Origin: an uncultured Pseudoflavonifractor sp.
GTDB taxonomy: Bacteria; Bacillota; Clostridia; Oscillospirales; Oscillospiraceae
Assembly (NCBI GenBank): GCA_904419835.1
Contig: CAJFTA010000006.1
Span: 14,975-78,974 of the forward strand
Length of the DNA: 64,000 bases
Direction: 5' to 3'
The notes under the pieces are model-generated. The model ran no database searches and had not been told where the DNA came from. It was given only the letters and a program-made list of their open reading frames with translations. Both the position numbers and the translations under genes were made by a program. This document shows, in pieces, positions 57,987 to 64,000 of this stretch. How positions within the stretch are numbered: position 1 is the stretch's first letter; the number at the start of each line of letters is the position of its first letter.

Positions 57987-59371
57987 AGCTGGGCGCCCCC
58001 TCTGTGGACAAACTGTCCCGCATTCTCCAGCACCACCCTGCCGTTCTCCGCCGCAACCCGGCCGGAGAGGAACACGGTCTCGGGCCGGCCCACAGCCTCA
58101 AAGCCCTCGTAGGGGGTGTAGTCCACCTTCTGGTTCTGCGCCCCGGCGGTGATGGTCCAGCGGGCCTCCGGGTCCCAGATGACCAGGTCGGCGTCGCTGC
58201 CCACCGCCAGCACGCCTTTCCGGGGGTACATGCCGAAGAGCCTGGCGGGCTGCTCGGCCAAAACCCGGGCCATGTCGGCGGCGGTGATGCGGCCGGTTGT
58301 CACCCCGGCGGTATACATGAGGGCGGGGCGGTGCTCCACGCCGGGCATGCCGTTGGGGATTTTGGAGAAGTCCTCCCGGCCCAGGGTTTTCACGCCGTCA
58401 AAGGCAAAGGAGCAGTGGTCGGTGCCCATGGTGTCAATCTCCCCGGCGGAGAGGGCCTGCCACAGAGCCGCGCTGTCCTCCTCCTTCCGCAGGGGCGGGG
58501 AGAGGACAAATTTGGCGCTTTCGAATCCGGGCAGCAGATATTTGTCGTCATGCAGCAGGAAGTACTGGGGGCAGCTCTCCACATAGCACTTCTGGCCCCG
58601 CTCACGGGCGGCCCGGACCACCTCCAGACCCCGCAGGGTGGACAGGTGCACCACGTTCACAGGGTAGCCCGCCAGCTCGGACAGGGCCAGCCACCGGTTC
58701 ACCGCCTCGGCTTCCACCACCGGCGGACGGGACAGGGGGTGGGCCTCCGGGGACAGATGTCCCGCCGCCCGCTGGGCCCGGATACCCGCTGTGACCATGT
58801 CGCCGTTCTCGCAGTGGCAGCCCACGATGCCCCCCTCCCGGGCCACCGCCTCCACCACCTCCAGGGCCTGGCCGTCGGTGATGCGCAGGTTGTCGTAGGC
58901 CAGGTAGACCTTGTAGGAGGTAATACCCGCGGCGGTCATGTCGGCCAGCTCGGCCTTGATGCGGGGGTCCCAGTCCTTGATGGTCATGTGGAACCCATAG
59001 TGGCAGGAGGCCCGGCCGTCGGCCCGGCCGTGCCAGGTCTCCAGGGCGGAGGAGAGGGAGCAGCCCCGCTCCGGCTCGGCGAAGTCCAGCACGCAGGTGG
59101 TGCCCCCCGCCAGGGCCGCCCGGGTGCCCGAGACCCAGTCGTCCGCCGTCTCGTTGGGCAGGCCCTTGTTCATCTCAAAGTGGGTGTGGGTGTCGATAAA
59201 GCCGGGGAACACCAGCTTGCCCGCCGCCTCCACCACCTTGCAGCCCTCGGCGGGCAGGCTCGGGCCGATGGCGGTGATTTTGTCCCCGTCCATCCGCAGG
59301 TCGGCGGCCACGGGGCCCTGGGGCAGGATGAGTGTGCCGCCCCGGATAAGGGTGGATGTATGCTCAGACAT
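57977..59371 (-). CDS. hydA: Hydantoinase/dihydropyrimidinase-type amidohydrolase
   Basis: 464 residues (typical 455-480). Metal site: DTHTHFEM (H-x-H), the lysine that is carbamylated in TSYKVYLAYDN, GCHCENGD, NVVHLST, and the final Asp in TMGTDHCSF. The N-terminus starts MSEHTSTLIRGGTLILPQGPV. Such enzymes open cyclic imides; in the Escherichia yge cluster and in gut urate-degrading bacteria a similar enzyme (YgeZ/HyuA) is linked to purine breakdown. It is downstream of the two PLP-enzyme genes and upstream of the mocA-like gene. Confidence 0.92.
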   Translation of the reverse strand: MSEHTSTLIRGGTLILPQGPVAADLRMDGDKITAIGPSLPAEGCKVVEAAGKLVFPGFIDTHTHFEMNKGLPNETADDWVSGTRAALAGGTTCVLDFAEPERGCSLSSALETWHGRADGRASCHYGFHMTIKDWDPRIKAELADMTAAGITSYKVYLAYDNLRITDGQALEVVEAVAREGGIVGCHCENGDMVTAGIRAQRAAGHLSPEAHPLSRPPVVEAEAVNRWLALSELAGYPVNVVHLSTLRGLEVVRAARERGQKCYVESCPQYFLLHDDKYLLPGFESAKFVLSPPLRKEEDSAALWQALSAGEIDTMGTDHCSFAFDGVKTLGREDFSKIPNGMPGVEHRPALMYTAGVTTGRITAADMARVLAEQPARLFGMYPRKGVLAVGSDADLVIWDPEARWTITAGAQNQKVDYTPYEGFEAVGRPETVFLSGRVAAENGRVVLENAGQFVHRGGAQLWR

Positions 59372-59413
59372 AGTAAAACCTCCGTTCCGCCCTGGGGGCG
59401 GCAGTCTCCTGGG

Positions 59414-60655
59414 TTATGGGTGGATGTTTCGCGCCGCAAAGGCGGACAGCAGCTGGGCCATGTCCGGCTTCACCGCCATGGGCTCCCCGGCGGCTTTGAT
59501 GCCGCTGGCCGCGTCCTTCAGGCCGTTGCCGGTGACGATGCTGACAACCGTGGATGCCGGGTCGATAAGCCCCAGCTCCACCGCCTTCTTCACCCCCGCC
59601 GTGGCGGCCACCCCGGCGGGCTCGCCGAACACGCCGCAGGTGCGGCCCATGAGCCCCATGGCGGAGAGAATCTCTCCGTCGGATACGTTGACCGCCACGC
59701 CGCCGCTCTCCCGCACGGCGGCAAGGGCCTTGTCCGCGTTGCGGGGCACGCCCACGGCGATGGAGTCGGCCAGGGTGTTCTCCTCCATGGGCCGCCAGGG
59801 CTCCCCGGTCTGGAGGGCGCGGTTCAGGGGGCAGCAGCCCTCGGCCTGGACCGAGATGAGTTTGGGCAGGCGGTCGATGAACCCGGCGGCGTACAGGTCC
59901 TTCAGGCCCTTCCACGCCCCGGCGATGGTGCAGCCGTCCCCCACGGACAATGCCACATAGTCGGGCGCCTGCCAGCGGAGCTGCTCCATGATCTCCAGCG
60001 TCACCGTCTTTTTGCCCTCGGACAGGTAGGGGTTGATGGCGGCGTTGCGGTTGTACCAGCCCCAGCGGTCAATGGCCGCTTTGGACAGGGAGAAGGTGTC
60101 CTCATAGCTGCCGTCCACACTGATGACAGTGGCCCCGAAGATCTGCAGCTGGGCCACCTTGCCCCTGGGGGCCCGGGCGGGCACAAAGATGTAGCTCTTC
60201 AGACCCGCCGCAGCCGCGTTGCCCGCCAGGGAGGAGGCCGCGTTGCCGGTGGAGGAGCAGGCGATGGTGTCCGCCCCCGCCTCCCGGGCCTTCACCACCG
60301 CCATGGCCGAGGCCCGGTCCTTCAGGGACGCGGTGGGGTTGAGGCCGTCGTCTTTGAGGAAAAGCCTGTAAAGGCCAATTGCTTGCGCCAGCCGGTCCGC
60401 CCGGTACAGGGGGGACCAGCCCACCCGCAGGGGCGGCGGGGGAGAATCCGGCTCCACGGGCAGGAACGGGCGGTACCGCCACATGGACCAGTCGGTGCAG
60501 TCAGCCAGGGAGTTTGGGGAGAAAACCGAGCGGATGTAGTCGTAATTGTACTCAATATCCAGAATTCCGCCGCACGCGCAGGTGGTCAGGCCGGGCACGG
60601 CCTCGTACTCCCTGCCGCAGCGGACGCATTTGGCGCAGCGGACGTTTTTCATCAT
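59414..60655 (-). CDS. Threonine-synthase-like PLP enzyme with N-terminal zinc ribbon
   Basis: 413 residues. N-terminal zinc ribbon CAKCVRCGREYEAVPGLTTCACGG. PLP-binding fold-type-II core: GLNPTASLKDRASAMAVVKAREAG (with the S-L-K-D-R lysine), SSTGNAASSLAGNAAAAG (phosphate-binding S-T-G-N), ALSVGDGCTIAGAWKGLKDL and GEPAGVAATAGVKKAV. It resembles ThrC and the enzymes called threonine synthase-like in purine clusters; true threonine synthesis is possible, but no threonine-pathway gene is nearby. The start at 60655 is set by AAAGGAG 9 bp upstream. Expression with hydA and mocA-like is likely. Confidence 0.82.
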   Translation of the reverse strand: MMKNVRCAKCVRCGREYEAVPGLTTCACGGILDIEYNYDYIRSVFSPNSLADCTDWSMWRYRPFLPVEPDSPPPPLRVGWSPLYRADRLAQAIGLYRLFLKDDGLNPTASLKDRASAMAVVKAREAGADTIACSSTGNAASSLAGNAAAAGLKSYIFVPARAPRGKVAQLQIFGATVISVDGSYEDTFSLSKAAIDRWGWYNRNAAINPYLSEGKKTVTLEIMEQLRWQAPDYVALSVGDGCTIAGAWKGLKDLYAAGFIDRLPKLISVQAEGCCPLNRALQTGEPWRPMEENTLADSIAVGVPRNADKALAAVRESGGVAVNVSDGEILSAMGLMGRTCGVFGEPAGVAATAGVKKAVELGLIDPASTVVSIVTGNGLKDAASGIKAAGEPMAVKPDMAQLLSAFAARNIHP

Positions 60656-60712
60656 AAAAATTACTCCTTTCGGCTGCAAAAGAGTTGAAACCACGGGAAA
60701 AAGAGCGAAAAG

Positions 60713-61106
60713 AGTGTTCGGGCTGAAACTAAAACACGGCGCAGAACCTTCGTGCGGCATTGAGAAAGGTAATTGAATTGAAACTACTTACAAGTTTGGG
60801 AGGGTAACGCTGCTCGGGTAGAAGGGGAACGGTACGCAGGGCACCGAACCGGCGAGCAACTGCTTTCAAGTTCGGAGGGTAATTGAACCCCACCGCCGCC
60901 GGACGTACTCTGAAAGGGGTCCGGGGAAACGGGGGCATTTGGCCCTGAAAGGGCCCTCTGCCCCTGTGTCCCCGGCGGCTTTTGGGTCCTTTTCGCCGGA
61001 GAAAAGGACCTCCCCGAAGGGCGTTTCTCTGCAAGCTATGTGTGCACTGAAAGCCTTCCCCTCATCCGCCCCTTTCAGGGGCACCTTCCCCCAGGGGAAG
61101 GCCAAT
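60713..61106 (-). repeat. Dispersed intergenic repeat family 1, copy F
   Basis: Inverted orientation. Plus-strand landmarks: GTTCGGGCTGAAACTAAAACACG at the left end, ATTGAATTGAAACTACTTAC, GGGTAACGCTGCTCGGGTAG, GGCCCT-GAA-AGGGCC, a changed hairpin GTCCTTTTC-GCCGGA-GAAAAGGAC (both sides altered from GTACTTTTC/GAAAAGTAC, so pairing is kept), CCCTTTCAGGGG and ACCTTCCCCCAGGGGAAGGC. It fills the gap between the two PLP-enzyme genes. Confidence 0.9.
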
Positions 61107-61111
61107 TTATC

Positions 61112-62581
61112 TCACAGCTGACCCAGCACGCCGGAGGCGGTGTTGAACTGGTCAATGAGGGCGTCCAGCTCGCCCACCTGGGCGTGGACCTTCTCCCACT
61201 CGTCGCCGTACCAGAGGGCGTCCAGCTCCGCCGCCGTGCGGCCCTGCTGCTCCACCCAGGTGTAGTACTTCAGGTTGTGGACCCGCCTGCGGTCGCAGTA
61301 GTTCAGCTCGGCCATGGCGTCGGTCCTGAGGCCCAGCAGGTGGAGGCGGTGGTCCAGAGCGGCGGCGCGGCGGTCGTAGGGGCCGTGCTCCGCCGCCAGC
61401 TCGGCCACCCGGGAGCCGTACATGGCCGCCGAGTCGGTGAGTACGGTGACCACCACGTCCCGCCCGGTAAACTCATAGTACCTGGCCATCTTCACGCAGC
61501 AGAGCACATTTGCGATGCCGCTGATGCCCAGCCAGGACAGCTTCTCCAGGGTCCCGGCGTCCACCCCGGCCTCTTCGGCCAGGTAGGCCAGGCCCTCCTC
61601 CTCGGCAAAGAGCCGCAGCAGCCGCAGGGCGTCCTCGTCGTCAATGTCAATGACCATGTCGGTGTTTTTCACATTGTGAATCCAGGGGATGTGCTTGTCG
61701 CCGATGCCCTCGATGCGGTGGTCGCCGAAGCCGTTGCGCAGGATGGTGGGGCACTGGAGGGCCTCGCCCACCGCCAGCTTCATGCCGGGGTAGACCTCCT
61801 TGAGGTAGTCGCCGCAGCCGATGGTGCCCGCGCTGCCGCTGGTGAAGCAGGCCCCCGAGAGCCGGTCCCCGGGCCGCTTGACGCCCTCGAACAGGGCGGA
61901 CAGGGCCTCGCCGGTGACCTGGTAGTGCCACAGGTGGTTGCCCATCTCCTCAAACTGGTTGAAGATCATGCACCCCGGGTCCCGTCGCAGCTCGTTGGTC
62001 TTGTCAAAGATCTCCTTCACGTTGCTCTCGCAGCCGGGGGTGGCGATGACCTCCGCGCCGATGGACGCCAGCCAGTCAAACCGCTCCCGGCTCATGCCGG
62101 CGGGCAGGATGGCCACGCCCCGGGCGCCCAGCAGCTTGGAATTGAAGGCGCCGCCCCGGCAGTAGTTGCCGGTGGAGGGCCAGACCGCCTTGTGGCGGGT
62201 GACGTCGAACTGGCCGGTGACCAGCCTGGGGACCAGGCAGCCGAAGGAGGCGCCCACCTTGTGGCAACCGGTGGGGAACCACTTGCCCGCCATGGCCACA
62301 ATCCGGCAGGGCACGCCGGTGAGGGCGGGGGGCAGCTCCACATAGTTGGGCACATGCCGGAACAGGCCGCCGGACTCCCTGGCCTCGTTTTTCCAGGTGA
62401 TGCGGAACAGGTTCAGGGGATTTACATCCCACAGCCCCACGGTTCTGAGGCCCTCCTTTACCTTCTCCGGGATGGAGTCGGGGTGCTTCATCTGCCGGAA
62501 GGTGGGGATGAGGATGCCGTTTTCCCGGGCGTTGCGCAGGTTGCGCTCCAGAGCCTCGGGGCGGATGGTCAGGTCAATCAT
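61112..62581 (-). CDS. PLP-dependent enzyme, fold type II (cysteine-synthase/tryptophan-synthase-beta-like)
   Basis: 489 residues. PLP lysine region FPTGCHKVGASFGCLVPRL and phosphate-binding WPSTGNYCRGGAFNSKLLG; later GACFTSGSAGTIGCGDYLKE (the G-S-G-T-x-G-type motif), GIGDKHIPWIHNV and LSWLGISGIANVLCCVKMA. It is clearly related to amino-acid beta-replacement/elimination enzymes, but longer, and not any of the standard named ones I recognise. In the Escherichia cluster ygeX (diaminopropionate ammonia-lyase) occupies a similar place. Lying next to the thrC-like and hydA genes and to ygeW across the gap, it may act on an amino-acid product of purine-ring breakdown; that is inference. Confidence 0.75.
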   Translation of the reverse strand: MIDLTIRPEALERNLRNARENGILIPTFRQMKHPDSIPEKVKEGLRTVGLWDVNPLNLFRITWKNEARESGGLFRHVPNYVELPPALTGVPCRIVAMAGKWFPTGCHKVGASFGCLVPRLVTGQFDVTRHKAVWPSTGNYCRGGAFNSKLLGARGVAILPAGMSRERFDWLASIGAEVIATPGCESNVKEIFDKTNELRRDPGCMIFNQFEEMGNHLWHYQVTGEALSALFEGVKRPGDRLSGACFTSGSAGTIGCGDYLKEVYPGMKLAVGEALQCPTILRNGFGDHRIEGIGDKHIPWIHNVKNTDMVIDIDDEDALRLLRLFAEEEGLAYLAEEAGVDAGTLEKLSWLGISGIANVLCCVKMARYYEFTGRDVVVTVLTDSAAMYGSRVAELAAEHGPYDRRAAALDHRLHLLGLRTDAMAELNYCDRRRVHNLKYYTWVEQQGRTAAELDALWYGDEWEKVHAQVGELDALIDQFNTASGVLGQL

Positions 62582-62616
62582 GGCGGTGCCTCCTTTTTAT
62601 TTCTGAATGGGACGGC

Positions 62617-63249
62617 CTAGCTGTTTTTGCCGTCCAGATAGCTGTACAGGGTGTACTTGGAGATGCCGAAGAAGGCGGCGATCTTGTCCCCCGACTTGGT
62701 GATGAGCAGGGCGCCGGCGTCGTTGAGGAAGCGGATGGCCCGGATTTTGTCCTCCCGGTCCATGAGGGCCACCGGCTTGCCCACCAGCTCCACCGACTCC
62801 CGCAGCAGGTCGTCCAGCAGGTCGGACACGCTGCGGGTGATGCGCTCGGGCTCCTTTGCGGAGGGCTCCCGGGGAGTGACCAGGGGCCGGACGGCCTGCT
62901 CCACGGTGAGAAGGGCGGAGATGTCGTAATTGATGGAGAAAATAGCCTCCGGCTTGCCGGAGGGGTCCCGGATAAACAGCGTGGAGGATTTGAGCACCTT
63001 GCCGTCGGGCGTGCGGGTCAGGTAGGCCAGGTGGTCCTCCTGCTGCCCGCCCCGGAGGGACTCCAGCACCACATGGGACGGGCCGCTGCCCAGGGAGCGG
63101 CCGGATACGTGGCCGTTTTCAATGTGGACCACGGTGTGCTCCGGGCTGTCGGTCAGATCGTGGATGACCACCTCGCAGGCCGGGCCGAACTGGACGGCCA
63201 GGCCGTGGGCCATCTGCCGCAGGAGGGAGAGACGTTCTTCGCTGAGCAT
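62617..63249 (-). CDS. YheO/DauR-like transcriptional regulator (PAS-like + HTH)
   Basis: 210 residues. N-terminal YheO PAS-like domain (about 1-115): QMAHGLAVQFGPACEVVIHDLTDSPEHTVVHIENGHVSGRSLGS, and PDGKVLKSSTLFIRDPSGKPEAIFSINYDIS. C-terminal HTH (about 145-205): AIRFLNDAGALLITKSGDKIAAFFGISKYTLYSYLDG, of the HTH_22 type. DauR of Escherichia controls D-amino-acid catabolism. It is divergent from ygeW across a 391-bp gap that contains an inverted repeat and is 36 bp from the PLP-enzyme gene, so it is the probable local regulator of this purine-degradation cluster. Confidence 0.85.
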   Translation of the reverse strand: MLSEERLSLLRQMAHGLAVQFGPACEVVIHDLTDSPEHTVVHIENGHVSGRSLGSGPSHVVLESLRGGQQEDHLAYLTRTPDGKVLKSSTLFIRDPSGKPEAIFSINYDISALLTVEQAVRPLVTPREPSAKEPERITRSVSDLLDDLLRESVELVGKPVALMDREDKIRAIRFLNDAGALLITKSGDKIAAFFGISKYTLYSYLDGKNS

Positions 63250-63493
63250 GGGGAAAGGGGCTCCTTTCTTGGAAATAGGCGCCGGAAAAAGGGAAAAATC
63301 CCGGCCGGCGTGTCTGTTTCTTCCATCATATCACAGCCGGAGAAGAAATCAAGGCGAAAACAAACTTCATGCGCGCAGCGCCGCACCGCGAAAACAGGCA
63401 AAAGCCATGGCGCATGGAGGTTTGCGCATGCGGGCCGTCCCCAGCCCGCGCGGTAATTTTATGGCTGTGCCGCCGAATGGGCGCACAGCCGGG

Positions 63494-63517
63494 TTTGCTG
63501 TGCTTTTGTACAGCAAA
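63494..63517. promoter_or_regulatory. Inverted repeat, possible regulator site upstream of ygeW
   Basis: TTTGCTGT-GCTTTTGT-ACAGCAAA, two 8-bp half sites with an 8-bp spacer, in the gap between the YheO/DauR-like gene and ygeW, upstream of the putative ygeW promoter. Its core TGCTGT/ACAGCA recurs before yqeC (51944-51962). The rest of the 391-bp gap has no gene. Confidence 0.45.
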
Positions 63518-63574
63518 AGACAGTCAGTCCGCCTGAAAAGATGCGGGAGGGTGAGATTGTTCACAAAATACCGG

Positions 63575-63602
63575 TTGATTCCGGCGGGGGACATGCTATG
63601 CT
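63575..63602 (+). promoter_or_regulatory. Probable ygeW promoter
   Basis: TTGATT (63575-63580), 16-bp spacer, TATGCT (63597-63602), about 40 bp before the ygeW ATG. Confidence 0.6.
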
Positions 63603-63640
63603 TATTCCAGCAACGTTTCGAATCAAGGAGGATATAAGCC

Positions 63641-64000
63641 ATGAGCGCACAGTTTGATGAAATTATCCGGGAGCTTGAGACGCTGGACCTGAAGAACATG
63701 TACGGAAAGGACTTCTTCCTCACCTGGGACAAGACCGGCCAGGAGCTGGCGGGCGTGTTCGCGGTGGCCGACGCCCTGCGGGACCTGCGGGAGCGGAACA
63801 TTTCCACGCGCCTCTTCGACTCGGGCCTGGCCATCTCATTGTTCCGGGACAACTCCACTCGAACCCGCTTCTCCTTCGCCTCCGCCTGCAACATGCTGGG
63901 CCTGGAGGTCCAGGACCTGGACGAGGGCAAGAGCCAGATCGCCCACGGCGAGACCGTCCGGGAGACGGCCAACATGATCTCCTTCATGGCCGACGTCATC
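63641..64000 (+). CDS. ygeW: Knotted carbamoyltransferase YgeW, N-terminal part (cut by window edge)
   Basis: The first 120 codons are present, starting MSAQFDEIIRELETLDLKNM at 63641 after AAGGAGGATATAAG. The carbamoyl-phosphate-binding signature FRDNSTRTRFSFASACN (S-T-R-T) and DEGKSQIAHGETVRETANMISFMAD match Escherichia YgeW closely, including the DEGKSQIAHGETVRETANMISF segment that distinguishes it from OTCase/ATCase. YgeW is an uncharacterised carbamoyltransferase linked to purine catabolism; 2,3-diaminopropionate carbamoyl chemistry has been proposed but is unproven. It is the first plus-strand gene of the next segment, which may carry the rest of the cluster. Confidence 0.95.
   Translation, partial: MSAQFDEIIRELETLDLKNMYGKDFFLTWDKTGQELAGVFAVADALRDLRERNISTRLFDSGLAISLFRDNSTRTRFSFASACNMLGLEVQDLDEGKSQIAHGETVRETANMISFMADVI

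Overview
The window looks like the replication-origin region of a GC-rich, low-oxygen gut Firmicute of the Oscillospiraceae (Flavonifractor / Pseudoflavonifractor / Lawsonibacter / Intestinimonas type). This rests on the dnaA-dnaN-yaaA-recF-remB-gyrB block on one side and rpmH-rnpA-yidD-yidC-khpB on the other, on the Gram-positive markers RemB, RicT, DarA, Noc and ParB, on SLH-domain exported proteins, and on a butyryl-CoA:acetate-type CoA-transferase. The genus is inference; no rRNA or tRNA gene is present.

Layout. 1-8.3 kb (minus strand): gyrB (cut by the window edge), lipoprotein, PH-domain protein, remB, two small membrane proteins, recF, yaaA, a thioesterase, dnaN, oriC-like DNA with DnaA boxes, dnaA. 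8.3-12.8 kb (plus): rpmH, rnpA, yidD, yidC, khpB, a palindrome-rich gap, an AIM24-family gene. 12.8-33.7 kb (all minus, towards dnaA): ricT, holB, darA, a lysine-decarboxylase-family gene, a phosphatase, the T-box-controlled hisS / SLH / aspS group, mgsA, a MinD-like ATPase, rsmG, mscL, serS, parB, parA, a parS cluster and noc. 33.9-38.4 kb (plus): SLH-GH18 protein, acetyltransferase, YitT protein, CoA-transferase. 38.5-44 kb: an FtsX-type ABC exporter with a giant coiled coil, opposed by its likely TetR regulator.

44.6 kb to the end is built around purines: a BMP-type ABC importer (lipoprotein, double ATPase, two permeases), xanthine phosphoribosyltransferase, a tRNA-deaminase fused to an acetyltransferase, then accessory genes of a selenium-dependent molybdenum hydroxylase (yqeC, yqeB, an XdhC protein, a MocA-like nucleotidyltransferase), a hydantoinase/dihydropyrimidinase, two fold-type-II PLP enzymes, a YheO/DauR-like regulator and the start of ygeW. 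This fits anaerobic purine (urate/xanthine) uptake and breakdown; the hydroxylase itself would lie beyond the right edge.

Two families of non-coding repeats stand out. Family 1 (six copies of about 310-460 bp, both orientations) consists of hairpins whose stems covary between copies. Family 2 is a roughly 140-170 bp multi-hairpin element at three gene ends (hisS 5', mgsA 3', permease 3'); at each place it sits beside a 60-68 bp direct duplication of that gene end. Family 2 is the best candidate here for an undescribed mobile or duplicating element.
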